DNA of 64,000 nucleotides from Pontibacter oryzae (GTDB taxonomy: Bacteria; Bacteroidota; Bacteroidia; Cytophagales; Hymenobacteraceae): NCBI RefSeq assembly GCF_003576375.1, contig NZ_QWGE01000002.1, forward strand, positions 124,001-188,000, in the 5' to 3' direction. The notes under the pieces are model-generated. The model had not been told where the DNA came from and made no database searches. It saw only the letters and a list, made by a program, of their open reading frames with translations. The translations under genes and the position numbers were made by a program. Shown one piece after another: positions 8,286-17,502 of this stretch. How positions within the stretch are numbered: the stretch's first letter is position 1; each line of letters starts with the position of its first letter.

Positions 8286-10178
8286 ATGAGTAATTCTCCA
8301 GAAAATTTCGACTGGGACAAGTTTGAGTCTCAGGGTTTCGGGTCTGGCTACAGCAAAGCTGAGAAAGCCGAAATGGAAAAAATGTATGACGACACCCTGA
8401 CTACCGTACAGGAGCAGGAGGTTGTTAAAGGAATCGTGGTAGGTATCACTGATCGTGACGTGATCCTGAACATTGGTTTCAAATCTGATGGCTTAGTGGC
8501 TGTTTCAGAATTCAGAGATCTGCCTGAGCTGAAAGTTGGCGACGAAGTTGAAGTATTTATCGAAGACCAGGAAGATCCAAACGGTCAGCTTATCTTGTCT
8601 CGCAAGAAAGCGAAAATCGTTAGCGCCTGGGCTCGCATTTACGATGCACTTGAGAACGATAACGTTCTTGAAGGCGTGGTTAAGAGAAGAACCAAAGGTG
8701 GTCTTATCATGGATATCCATGGTGTGGAGGCCTTCTTGCCAGGATCTCAGATCGACGTTAAGCCGATCCGTGACTTCGACGTGTTCGTAGGCAAGAAAAT
8801 GGAAGTGAAAGTTGTGAAAATCAACGCCGCTTTCGACAACGTGGTTGTATCTCACAAAGTACTTATCGAGAAAGACCTGGAGCAGCAGCGTGCCGCTATC
8901 CTGAACAACCTGGAGAAAGGTCAGGTTCTGGAAGGCGTTATCAAGAACATGACAAACTTCGGTGTGTTCATCGACCTTGGTGGCGTAGACGGTCTGCTTC
9001 ACATCACAGATATCTCTTGGGGCCGTATCAACCACCCAGAGGAAGTATTGCAGCTTGACCAGAAAGTTAACATCGTTGTTCTTGACTTCGACGAAGACAA
9101 GAAGCGTATCTCTCTGGGCATGAAGCAGCTTACACCACATCCGTGGGATGCACTTCCTGCTGAGATCGAGGTTGGCTCTAGAGTTAAAGGTAAAATCGTT
9201 AACGTGGCTGACTACGGCGCATTCCTTGAGCTGATGCCAGGCGTTGAAGGTCTGATTCACGTTTCTGAAATGTCATGGTCACAGCACCTGCGCAACCCAC
9301 AAGACTTCATCAAGCAAGGCGATGAGGTTGAGGCAGTTGTATTGACACTTGACAGAGAAGAGCGCAAAATGTCTCTTGGCATTAAGCAGCTTACTGAAGA
9401 CCCATGGACGAAAGAAGATGTGTTGACGAAATACGCTATCGGTACGAAACACACTGGTATCGTTCGCAACCTGACAAACTTTGGTCTGTTCCTGGAACTG
9501 GAAGAAGGTGTTGATGGTCTGGTACACGTATCTGACCTGTCTTGGACTAAGAAGATCAAGCACCCATCTGAGTTCGTGAAAGTTGGTGAAAACCTGGATG
9601 TAGTTGTTCTGGAGCTTGATGTTCCTAACAGAAGACTTGCATTAGGCCACAAGCAACTTGAGGAAAACCCTTGGGATACGTTTGAGTCTGTATTCAACAT
9701 CGGTTCAGTACACAAAGCTACTGTACTTGAGAAATCAGACAGAGGTGCTACACTGGAGCTGCCTTACGGTATCGAAGGTTTCACTTTCCCTAAAGGTCTG
9801 ACGAAAGAAGACGGATCTCAGGTGGAAGCCGGCGATACGTTAGAGTTCAGAGTAACTGAGTTCTCTAAAGAAGATCGTAAGATCATCCTTTCGCACACTG
9901 CTACGCACACTGAAGTAGAGCCATCTCCGAGAGCGGCAAAAGCTACTAAGAAAGCGGTACCTGCAGGTGAGAAGAAAGAAGCTAGAGCTCCTAAAGTTCA
10001 GAAAGAAGCAGATCGCTCTACACTGGGTGACCTGGATGCACTTTCTGCCCTGAAAGAGCAAATGCTTGAGAACGAGAAAGAAGCTGGCGTTAAGAAGTTA
10101 GAGGCTGCTGCTGCTAAAAAAGCAAAAGACACTGACACTGAAGGCGAAGCATCTTCTGAAGAAGAAAACAACGCTTAA
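8286..10178 (+). CDS. rpsA: 30S ribosomal protein S1
   Basis: The 630-residue protein carries six S1 RNA-binding repeats (about residues 45-108, 125-190, 212-280, 297-366, 383-452, 468-533). The strongest signatures are GVIKNMTNFGVFIDLGGVDG and DGLVHVSDLSW. S1 sits on the small ribosomal subunit and helps load mRNA. The sequence differs from proteobacterial S1 in a long acidic N-terminus and a C-terminal tail of about 95 residues rich in Lys, Ala and Glu. Codon use is strongly biased towards preferred codons and contains no AAGTATA word, consistent with very high expression. It is a single-gene unit closed by a terminator. Confidence 0.96.
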   Translation: MSNSPENFDWDKFESQGFGSGYSKAEKAEMEKMYDDTLTTVQEQEVVKGIVVGITDRDVILNIGFKSDGLVAVSEFRDLPELKVGDEVEVFIEDQEDPNGQLILSRKKAKIVSAWARIYDALENDNVLEGVVKRRTKGGLIMDIHGVEAFLPGSQIDVKPIRDFDVFVGKKMEVKVVKINAAFDNVVVSHKVLIEKDLEQQRAAILNNLEKGQVLEGVIKNMTNFGVFIDLGGVDGLLHITDISWGRINHPEEVLQLDQKVNIVVLDFDEDKKRISLGMKQLTPHPWDALPAEIEVGSRVKGKIVNVADYGAFLELMPGVEGLIHVSEMSWSQHLRNPQDFIKQGDEVEAVVLTLDREERKMSLGIKQLTEDPWTKEDVLTKYAIGTKHTGIVRNLTNFGLFLELEEGVDGLVHVSDLSWTKKIKHPSEFVKVGENLDVVVLELDVPNRRLALGHKQLEENPWDTFESVFNIGSVHKATVLEKSDRGATLELPYGIEGFTFPKGLTKEDGSQVEAGDTLEFRVTEFSKEDRKIILSHTATHTEVEPSPRAAKATKKAVPAGEKKEARAPKVQKEADRSTLGDLDALSALKEQMLENEKEAGVKKLEAAAAKKAKDTDTEGEASSEEENNA

Positions 10179-10213
10179 TTATTTAATCTTTAAGCTTGTT
10201 ATACAACAAGAGG

Positions 10214-10240
10214 GCCCCGGAGGAATCCGGGGCTTTTTTT
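10214..10240 (+). terminator. rpsA rho-independent terminator
   Basis: GCCCCGG (10214-10220) pairs with CCGGGGC (10227-10233) across a six-base loop and is followed by seven T residues. Confidence 0.92.
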
Positions 10241-10593
10241 GTTTTTCGGCCTCTTCATATTTGCTGTCATAGCATCGGGTTAACGCCCTTAACAGACCAT
10301 TTCTATACTTTGTCCTGTGGCTTTGCCTTAGCACAACCGTGATAAGCTAGCTTGCAAATTTTATGGTAAAGCGCTTAATGTTATACTCTAAAACCCACAG
10401 TCTTAAACACGGTAGATATGTATATGTAATTATGCGAATGGTAACAAAACGTTTACAATTAATTAAAATTAAATATAAATCGTGTTATTTTTTATTAATT
10501 GATAATAAATTTCAAAAATAAGTAACAAAATCGTTTTTAATATCTATTCCTTTTGCGTTATTTGGTTATTGTCAACCTAAAACTTAGAACATC
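10241..10593. other. AT-rich intergenic region upstream of asnB
   Basis: About 350 bases with no credible frame. GC content falls sharply between about 10440 and 10560. This is the likely location of the asnB promoter, but I could not fix a convincing TTG/TAnnTTTG pair. One TATACTT word occurs near 10309. Confidence 0.5.
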
Positions 10594-12288
10594 GTGTGCG
10601 GAATAGTTTGTGCTTTCGACTTAAAAGAGAAATCTGAGGCATTGCGCCCCCAGGTACTAGAAATGGCTAAATGTATACGTCACCGTGGCCCGGACTGGAG
10701 TGGTATATACAGCAATAACAAAGCCATACTGGCCCATGAGCGCCTGGCCATTGTAGACCCTACCTCGGGCAAACAGCCCCTATTAAGTGAAGACGGTAAT
10801 CTGGTGCTGGCAGCTAACGGAGAAATTTATAACCATCTGGAGCTGCGCAAGCAGCTGCGCAAAGAGTATAATTTCCAGACTAAATCCGACTGTGAGGTTA
10901 TACTTGCCCTCTACAATGAGAAAGGGTCAAAGTTTTTGGATGAATTGAATGGAATATTCGGCTTTGCCATCTATGATATAGAAAACGACGAGTACTTGAT
11001 TGCCCGCGACCACATGGGCATTATTCCGTTATACATAGGCTGGGACCAGAACGGGACTTTTTACGTGGCTTCAGAGCTTAAGGCGCTGGAAGGAAAGTGC
11101 GCTAAAATTGAGCTTTTCCCGCCAGGTCATTACCTGTCAAGCAAAGAGGATGGCTTCCAGAAGTGGTATGACCGCGACTGGATGGAGTATAAGAATGTAG
11201 CCGAAAACGAAACGAACATAATTGCCCTGCGCGAGGCGCTGGAGGCAGCCGTGCACCGCCAGTTAATGAGCGACGTGCCCTATGGGGTACTTCTTTCGGG
11301 CGGCCTGGACTCTTCCATCACTTCGGCAATCGCTAAAAAGTATGCGAAGAAGCGTATCGAAACCAATGGTGTAGAGCCGGCTTGGTGGCCTCAACTCCAT
11401 TCATTTGCCATTGGCCTGGAAGGTTCTCCTGATCTTGCAGCGGCGAAAAAAGTGGCGGATCATATTGGCACAGTGCATCACGAAATTAAGTTTACCATCC
11501 AGGAAGGCATCGATGCCCTGAAAGATGTGATCTATCATTTAGAAACCTATGATGTTACCACCATTCGGGCTTCAACGCCTATGTACCTGATGGCGCGTGC
11601 CATTAAAGCGATGGGCATTAAGATGGTGCTTTCCGGAGAAGGTTCTGATGAGATTTTTGGCGGGTATTTATACTTTCACAAAGCGCCCAACGCGAAGGAG
11701 TTTCATGAGGAAACCGTTCGTAAATTAGATAAGCTGCACATGTATGATTGTCTCAGAGCAAACAAATCGCTGTGTGCGTGGGGGATTGAGGGGCGCGTTC
11801 CGTTCTTGGATAAGGAATTTATGGATGTGGCGATGCGCATTAACCCGGACGACAAAATGATAAACGGTGAGCGCATGGAGAAGTGGGTGCTGCGCAAGGC
11901 CTTTGAAGATTGCCTGCCAGAAAGCGTGGCTTGGCGACAGAAAGAGCAGTTTTCTGATGGCGTAGGATATAGTTGGATCGATATGCTGAAAGAAATGGTA
12001 AACGCCAAGGTAAGCGATGAGCAGCTGGCAAATGCCCATTTCCGCTTCCCGATTCAGACACCATCTTCCAAAGAAGAGTATTATTACCGCTCTATCTTCA
12101 CGGAGCATTTCCCGAGCGATGCAGCGGCACTTTCGGTGCCATCTGTTCCATCGGTGGCATGCAGTACGCCCATAGCGCTGGAGTGGGACGAAGCCTTTAA
12201 AAATATGAATGACCCATCAGGTAGGGCAGTTACAAATGTGCATACCGATGCCTATCAGAAAAATAGCATTGAAGAGGTGAGCGTTTAA
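10594..12288 (+). CDS. asnB: asparagine synthetase B (glutamine-hydrolysing)
   Basis: The 564-residue protein begins at GTG, which places the N-terminal nucleophile Cys2 (MCGIV) exactly as required for a class II glutamine amidotransferase. RHRGPDWSG and NGEIYNH complete that domain (about residues 1-190). The synthetase domain follows with the pyrophosphate loop GVLLSGGLDSS and SGEGSDEIFGGY. It converts aspartate, glutamine and ATP to asparagine in the cytoplasm. Length matches E. coli AsnB (554). It stands alone between two terminators. Confidence 0.97.
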   Translation: MCGIVCAFDLKEKSEALRPQVLEMAKCIRHRGPDWSGIYSNNKAILAHERLAIVDPTSGKQPLLSEDGNLVLAANGEIYNHLELRKQLRKEYNFQTKSDCEVILALYNEKGSKFLDELNGIFGFAIYDIENDEYLIARDHMGIIPLYIGWDQNGTFYVASELKALEGKCAKIELFPPGHYLSSKEDGFQKWYDRDWMEYKNVAENETNIIALREALEAAVHRQLMSDVPYGVLLSGGLDSSITSAIAKKYAKKRIETNGVEPAWWPQLHSFAIGLEGSPDLAAAKKVADHIGTVHHEIKFTIQEGIDALKDVIYHLETYDVTTIRASTPMYLMARAIKAMGIKMVLSGEGSDEIFGGYLYFHKAPNAKEFHEETVRKLDKLHMYDCLRANKSLCAWGIEGRVPFLDKEFMDVAMRINPDDKMINGERMEKWVLRKAFEDCLPESVAWRQKEQFSDGVGYSWIDMLKEMVNAKVSDEQLANAHFRFPIQTPSSKEEYYYRSIFTEHFPSDAAALSVPSVPSVACSTPIALEWDEAFKNMNDPSGRAVTNVHTDAYQKNSIEEVSV

Positions 12289-12308
12289 CATAAGATCTCA
12301 CTAATCAC

Positions 12309-12343
12309 AAAGCCCCCGCAGACCTAGTGTCAGTGAGGGCTTT
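12309..12343 (+). terminator. probable asnB terminator
   Basis: AAAGCCC (12309-12315) pairs with GGGCTTT (12337-12343) just after the asnB stop. The loop is long and the T tract short, so it may be weak. Confidence 0.55.
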
Positions 12344-12493
12344 GAAGTTTATATAGTGTGCTTCCACTATTATAAAGTATATTGCACCCGACATACTACA
12401 ACCTAAGCTATACTTTCAGTCAAAATTAAGGCAATGCAGGTCAGTTAGTTAAGCTAAACAGACTCCTTTAAAGCGAAAAATAGGTGATTTAAG

Positions 12494-12524
12494 TTTGACA
12501 AGTATGTTTCTGTACGTATATTTG
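12494..12524 (+). promoter_or_regulatory. Bacteroidota-type promoter of tRNA-Cys
   Basis: TTTG at 12494-12497 and TATATTTG at 12517-12524 are separated by 19 bases, an excellent match to the Bacteroidota sigma-A pattern (TTG then TAnnTTTG, spacing about 17-23). The tRNA begins 19 bases after the -7 box. Confidence 0.85.
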
Positions 12525-12543
12525 CACTCCAATCGAACAACAC

Positions 12544-12617
12544 GGTAACGTGGCCGAGTGGCTAGGCTCAGCTCTGCAAAAGCTGCTACAGCGGTTCGAA
12601 TCCGCTCGTTACCTCCA
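12544..12617 (+). tRNA. tRNA-Cys (GCA anticodon)
   Basis: A 74-base cloverleaf. The acceptor stem pairs GGTAACG with CGTTACC. The anticodon arm is CAGCT-CTGCAAA-AGCTG, giving anticodon GCA, and the T arm is GCGG-TTCGAAT-CCGC. The discriminator is U, as expected for tRNA-Cys, and the CCA end is encoded. A consensus promoter precedes it and a strong terminator follows at once. Confidence 0.96.
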
Positions 12618-12618
12618 A

Positions 12619-12648
12619 AACCCGCTAAGTATGCTTAGCGGGTTTTTT
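12619..12648 (+). terminator. tRNA-Cys terminator
   Basis: An 11-bp perfect stem (12619-12629 with 12634-12644) with a TATG loop, followed by a run of six T residues. Confidence 0.92.
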
Positions 12649-12944
12649 GTTTTCAATGGCTGTGGTAGCCCCAACCAATTTCTGCTTCTTTTCTGGTCTA
12701 GTCATAATCTTTTGGTACAGGAATCCGTACTCACCATTAACCAAGTCTAGTTCTTAGAACTCAACTTAGGCCATAGTAAATGCCTTTAAAGAACGAAACG
12801 TATCCTAGGCTTTATCGTAATCTGTTGATCATAATTGCACCATAACCTAAAAGGTCACTGCGTCTCAGGTATGAGATTTTAATAAAGTGATAGATCATAG
12901 CGTCAGAAGTTAAAAAGCATCGCCTACGCATCGAATACAAACCC
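12649..12944. other. intergenic region upstream of cphA
   Basis: About 300 bases with no credible coding frame, RNA gene or clear promoter pair. Confidence 0.5.
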
Positions 12945-15572
12945 ATGAATATTATAGATTTGCGCATCATGCGCGGACCAAATTACTGGTCGGTAAAGCA
13001 CCCTAAGCTTGTTGTACTAAAATTAGCACTGGAAGGCCAAAGCCAGAAATTAACCAACGAAGCCCCTCATTTCTTGGCCAGATTACAGAAAATGTTTCCG
13101 GGGATGCAAAGCCACCGCGCTGCAGAAGGGGTTGAAGGCGGATTTTTTAAGGCTGTGGAGGAAGGAACCACCTTTGGACATGTAGTACAGCATATCGGCC
13201 TGGAACTGCAAACCATGGCAGGGATGGAAAGCGGCTATGGGCGTTGTTATCCTGCCCACGAAGAAGGGCACATGATGGTTGTATTCTCATACCAGGAGGA
13301 GCGTGCCGGAGAATACGCGGCTTATGCTGCCGTACGCATCACAAACGCACTCATCAATGCTGAGAAGTATAAACTTAGCGACGATATCCACCGCCTTCAC
13401 GAAATCAGAGAAGATGAATATTTTGGGCCAAGCACATACTCCATCGTGTCTGAGGCGGTTAGTAGGGGCATACCTTACATCCGGCTGAACCGGCACTCAC
13501 TCATCCAACTTGGGTATGGCGTGCATCAAAAGCGCATACAAGCTACCATGACGTGCAAAACCGCTTGCTTTGCCGTTGAAATTGCGGGAGACAAGGATGC
13601 CACCAAAGCAATACTTGATGAAGCTGGCATTCCGGTACCAAAGGGAACCACGGTTAGCTCGCAGGAAGAGCTGAAGCGCGCTATAAACTGGCTTGGCTAC
13701 CCTCTGGTGGTGAAACCGCTGGACGGCAACCATGGCAAAGGCGCAACCATAAATATCTCTAACCTAAAAGATGCCCAGCGGGCCTTCACCGAAGCACGTA
13801 AATTTTCGCAGCGGGTTATGGTGGAGCAGTTTATTGAGGGTTTTGATTTCCGGATGCTGGTCATTAACGGGAAGTTTGTAGCAGCCGCTAAACGAACGCC
13901 AGCTATGGTGACGGGTGATGGAACATCAACTATAAAACAGCTGATAGACAAAGAAAACAAGGATCCGCGCCGTGGTATTGGCCACGAAAAGGTGCTAACC
14001 AGAATTAAAATCGACAAGCATACGCGCAGCATCCTTAAAAGCATGAACCTTACAAGCCAGTCTGTGCTGCCAGCCGGGATGCCGCTGTACCTTAAGAGCA
14101 CAGCCAACATTAGCACAGGTGGCACAGCTACCGATGTAACTGACCTTGTTGACCCTTATAACATCCTGATGGCAGAGCGTATTGCCGGGCTGATCGGTTT
14201 GGATGTGTGTGGCATTGATGTAATGACGACGGATATAGCCATTCCGCTAAACGAAGGCCGTGGCGCCGTTCTAGAAGTAAATGCTGCTCCAGGTTTCCGG
14301 ATGCATATTTCACCAACCTTTGGCTTGCCGCGCAATGTGGCGGAACCAGTGGTTGATATGCTTTTCCCGCATGGCAAGCCAGCCCGCGTGCCAATTATTG
14401 CCGTAACGGGCACTAACGGTAAAACCACCACCACACGCTTAATTGCCCACATGGTGAAGCGCAAAGGTTATCAAGTAGGTTACACTACTACAGAAGGCAT
14501 TTACATACAAGACAAAATGCTGGAGAAAGGCGATACAACGGGATCTTACAGCGCCGAATTCGTACTTAAAGACCCAACCGTGAACTTCGCCGTGCTGGAG
14601 TGCGCCAGGGGCGGCCTTCTGCGGTCAGGGCTTGGCTTTGAGCAATGCGATATTGGCATTGTAACCAACGTGAGCTCCGACCACCTGGGCCTACGCGATA
14701 TTCATACACTGGAAGACCTCGCCAAAGTAAAAGCAGTTATTCCGAAAAGCGTGAACAAAGATGGCTTTGCCGTGCTCAACGCTGACGACGATCTAGTGTA
14801 TGCCATGGCCAAGGAGGTGGAGTGTAAAGTAGCCTTCTTTAGTATGGACGAGAACAACCCGCGCATACTTAAGCACATTGCCAAAGGCGGCTTGGCAGCT
14901 GTGTATGAAAACGGCTATATCTCCATCTTTAAAAACAGCTATAAGATAAGAATAGACCGCGTGGCCGATGTGCCGCTAACCTTTGGTGGAAAGGCCAAGT
15001 TTAACATCGAGAACATACTTGCCGCCACCTTGGCTGGTTATATCTCGCATTTTGAAGTGGAGGATATCAAAACCTCACTGCGTACATTTATACCATCACC
15101 GAGCAAAACGCCGGGCCGCATGAACCTGTTCAAGTTTCCTAATTTTGAGGTGCTTGTAGACTATGCACATAATGTTGGTGGCCTAAAAGCCATAGGGCAA
15201 TACATGGATGCACTGGAAGTCACTAAAAAAGTGGGTATTATCGCCGCCGTGGGTGATAGAAGGCTAGAGGACTTTTATGAGATTGGGCAAGTAGCCGGGC
15301 AAATTTTTGATGAGGTGATCGTAAGGCTGGATTCTGACCTGCGCGGCAGAACAGCCGAGGAGATTATGGGGCCAGTATTGCAAGGTATAGAGGATGCTGC
15401 ACCGCACGTCACGGTCAGGCAGATACCGGAGGAGATGCGTGCCATTGCATTTGCCCTGGAACATGCCGAGCCGGGTTCATTCGTGGCAATTTTTACCGAA
15501 GACGTGCACGAGTCAGTGAAGATGGTGGAGAGTTTTAAAGTAATTCAGGACCGAAAGGTCTTTGTAGAATAA
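12945..15572 (+). CDS. cphA: cyanophycin synthetase
   Basis: The 875-residue protein has the three-part CphA architecture. An N-terminal domain starts MNIIDLRIMRGPNYWS. An ATP-grasp domain spans about residues 215-470 (VVKPLDGNHGKGATINI, EVNAAPGFRMH). A Mur-ligase-like domain starts near 483 with the P-loop VTGTNGKTTTT (487-497). The enzyme extends a poly-aspartate backbone and adds arginine to each side chain, using two ATP per unit, to store nitrogen and carbon. Length matches cyanobacterial CphA1. No cyanophycinase (cphB) or isoaspartyl dipeptidase is within the window. The upstream neighbours, asnB and tRNA-Cys, are separately terminated. Confidence 0.95.
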   Translation: MNIIDLRIMRGPNYWSVKHPKLVVLKLALEGQSQKLTNEAPHFLARLQKMFPGMQSHRAAEGVEGGFFKAVEEGTTFGHVVQHIGLELQTMAGMESGYGRCYPAHEEGHMMVVFSYQEERAGEYAAYAAVRITNALINAEKYKLSDDIHRLHEIREDEYFGPSTYSIVSEAVSRGIPYIRLNRHSLIQLGYGVHQKRIQATMTCKTACFAVEIAGDKDATKAILDEAGIPVPKGTTVSSQEELKRAINWLGYPLVVKPLDGNHGKGATINISNLKDAQRAFTEARKFSQRVMVEQFIEGFDFRMLVINGKFVAAAKRTPAMVTGDGTSTIKQLIDKENKDPRRGIGHEKVLTRIKIDKHTRSILKSMNLTSQSVLPAGMPLYLKSTANISTGGTATDVTDLVDPYNILMAERIAGLIGLDVCGIDVMTTDIAIPLNEGRGAVLEVNAAPGFRMHISPTFGLPRNVAEPVVDMLFPHGKPARVPIIAVTGTNGKTTTTRLIAHMVKRKGYQVGYTTTEGIYIQDKMLEKGDTTGSYSAEFVLKDPTVNFAVLECARGGLLRSGLGFEQCDIGIVTNVSSDHLGLRDIHTLEDLAKVKAVIPKSVNKDGFAVLNADDDLVYAMAKEVECKVAFFSMDENNPRILKHIAKGGLAAVYENGYISIFKNSYKIRIDRVADVPLTFGGKAKFNIENILAATLAGYISHFEVEDIKTSLRTFIPSPSKTPGRMNLFKFPNFEVLVDYAHNVGGLKAIGQYMDALEVTKKVGIIAAVGDRRLEDFYEIGQVAGQIFDEVIVRLDSDLRGRTAEEIMGPVLQGIEDAAPHVTVRQIPEEMRAIAFALEHAEPGSFVAIFTEDVHESVKMVESFKVIQDRKVFVE

Positions 15573-15622
15573 TATTTTCTAACTATTACGTTAGAGTAAA
15601 TACATGTGAACGATGGACTAAT

Positions 15623-15650
15623 GCCCTTGCCCCAGGTAAGGGCTTTTTTT
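15623..15650 (+). terminator. cphA terminator
   Basis: GCCCTT (15623-15628) pairs with AAGGGC (15638-15643), followed by seven T residues. Confidence 0.85.
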
Positions 15651-15700
15651 ATACTTTAAAAAATGGGTCTATAGGTTTGCAAGCCGTCCGAAAATAAAAG

Positions 15701-15728
15701 AGGCTTCCGGACACATGCCCGGAAGCCT
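15701..15728 (-). terminator. terminator of the coiled-coil protein gene
   Basis: AGGCTTCCGG (15701-15710) pairs with CCGGAAGCCT (15719-15728). Read on the minus strand the hairpin is followed by a CTTTTATTTT tract. It lies 22 bases beyond the stop of the minus-strand gene. Confidence 0.85.
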
Positions 15729-15750
15729 CACACTCGGCTAAAAGTGAAAT

Positions 15751-16692
15751 TTATTTCAGAACGAAGGTGGTTTTACCAATCAGGAAACCGTCTGCGTAAA
15801 GCTCAATGGTGTGCTGGCCCTTTTTATACTCAGCGTTTTTATCATAAGTGAAGCTAAGTGGCTGCTGCGTGTTATCAAACACAAAATCGCGTTTGGCTGT
15901 GAAGTACATGCTCTCTCCATTTATCTGGAATGAACCGGAACCTGTAGAAAGGTTATAAAGTGCCGCCCCATCAGGCTCAATAAGGCGCATATAAACTGTT
16001 TTAGGCTCTTTTTTAGCCACATCGTTTTTAGCCAACTTAAAATCCACGCGAATCTTATCGACGCGCTTCGCACGGAACTCGTTATCGTTATCGTCTTTTT
16101 CCTTGCCGCGCTGGTTTATAATGTTAACGCTTAAACCCTGCGCTTCCAGGCGAGAGGCTACGCGAACTTTCTCGTTCAGCACCTCATTGTTAGATTTCAT
16201 GGTTGTGAGGCTGTCGGCCAGGCGCGTTTGTGTGGTTTTAAGGTCAGTGTTCTCAGTAAACAGCACCTCATTATCCTGTTTCAGGCTGGCAATTTGTGAG
16301 TCTTTCTCTTTAAGCTGTTGCTCAAAGGCAGAGGCTCTGTCGCGGAAGCGACGCTGGTCGGCAAGGCTGTAGCTTCTGTTTCTGAAGCCGCGCAGTTCGT
16401 TCAGGTCAGCAGAGATAGCAGCGATTTTAGATTCCAGTGAGTCGTTTTCCAAGCCCATAGATTGTAACTCCTGGCTTTGGCGCTCAAAATCAGCTTTTAG
16501 GGCCTCGTAGACTTTAATCTGGTTTTCAAGCTCGCTGTTTTTAACGTTAATGATCTCGGCCTGCTCCTCAGTCTTCTGCTTTTTCTGATAGTTCATGTAA
16601 ATCAGAATACCATTAATGCTGATAAGCACCACTAGCAGACCGCCGATTAACAATTTCCGGTTACTTCTGTTTTCAGGAGTATTCGCTGACAT
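15751..16692 (-). CDS. membrane-anchored coiled-coil protein of unknown function
   Basis: A 313-residue protein with a short basic N-terminus, one membrane segment (about residues 13-33), a long coiled coil (about 38-195, dense in Glu, Gln, Lys and Leu heptads) and a C-terminal beta-rich domain (from about 205: RVDKIRVDFKLAKNDVAKK ... HTIELYADGFLIGKTTFVLK). It resembles conserved Bacteroidota proteins of unknown role. The topology suggests a periplasmic rod carrying a globular tip, perhaps a structural or envelope-linking protein; that is inference. It is divergent from the methyltransferase at 16809. Confidence 0.8.
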   Translation of the reverse strand: MSANTPENRSNRKLLIGGLLVVLISINGILIYMNYQKKQKTEEQAEIINVKNSELENQIKVYEALKADFERQSQELQSMGLENDSLESKIAAISADLNELRGFRNRSYSLADQRRFRDRASAFEQQLKEKDSQIASLKQDNEVLFTENTDLKTTQTRLADSLTTMKSNNEVLNEKVRVASRLEAQGLSVNIINQRGKEKDDNDNEFRAKRVDKIRVDFKLAKNDVAKKEPKTVYMRLIEPDGAALYNLSTGSGSFQINGESMYFTAKRDFVFDNTQQPLSFTYDKNAEYKKGQHTIELYADGFLIGKTTFVLK

Positions 16693-16808
16693 AGAGTATT
16701 GTGTTTGTTGTTAGATTCGCTTTACTTACTGTTATTAAACTAACACCGCTTAAGCAAGTGTTAGCGAAAAAATCAAATATATAAATTAGAATCTATAATT
16801 CTAGATAG

Positions 16809-17405
16809 ATGAACCAAGAATTTACGGCGGAATATTGGCAGCAGCGCTACCAGCAGAACCAGACAGGTTGGGATGTTGGAAGTATAACGCCTCCCTTGCG
16901 CGAATATTTTGATCAGCTTGAAAACAGGGACCTGCGCATTTTGATTCCGGGATGCGGCAATGCCTACGAGGCGGAATATCTGTTTAACCAGGGTTTTACA
17001 AATGTTTATGTAGCTGATGTGGCTGAAGCGCCTTTGCAAAATTTAGCAGGCCGCGTACCGGGTTTTCCCAAAGATCACCTGCTGCGCCAGGATTTTTTTA
17101 GTTTAAGTGGGCATTTTGACCTAATTATGGAACAAACGTTTTTTTGCGCCCTCGAGCCATCGTTGCGGCCTGCCTATGCTAAAAAATGCCATGAGCTGTT
17201 GCAGCCAAAAGGTAAGTTAATGGGTTTGCTCTTTGATACAACTTTCGCCAAAGCCGGGCCGCCATTCGGAGGTAACCGCGATGAGTACCGCACATACTTT
17301 GCGCCATACTTTGATTTTATACATTTGGATACCGCAACCAACTCCATCCCACCGCGCCAGGGCAGCGAACTATTTATACTTCTGAAGGCAAAAACACAGG
17401 AGTAA
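16809..17405 (+). CDS. TPMT-family SAM-dependent methyltransferase
   Basis: The 198-residue protein has class I methyltransferase motifs: LIPGCGNAYEAEYL (motif I), VYVADVAE (motif II) and FDLIMEQTFFCAL (motif IV). Its N-terminus (YWQQRYQQNQTGWDVG) is typical of bacterial thiopurine S-methyltransferase-like proteins. Bacterial relatives methylate sulfur, selenium or tellurium compounds or halides; the substrate here is unknown. It precedes kdsA on the same strand by about 100 bases but has no obvious functional link. Confidence 0.85.
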   Translation: MNQEFTAEYWQQRYQQNQTGWDVGSITPPLREYFDQLENRDLRILIPGCGNAYEAEYLFNQGFTNVYVADVAEAPLQNLAGRVPGFPKDHLLRQDFFSLSGHFDLIMEQTFFCALEPSLRPAYAKKCHELLQPKGKLMGLLFDTTFAKAGPPFGGNRDEYRTYFAPYFDFIHLDTATNSIPPRQGSELFILLKAKTQE

Positions 17406-17502
17406 GCATAGGTTTGCTATTTGAGCAGATAACTGAGCCTGAATTCAAAATTGATATTTAACTTTGCTGGCCCGTAAGGGAAAGTATGAAAGTATAGAAA
17501 CT

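Noticed and set aside
8505-9260. 251-codon minus-strand frame inside rpsA
   Set aside because: It is antisense to a certain ribosomal protein gene with very strong codon bias; the translation has no recognisable domain. It is a shadow of the biased codons.
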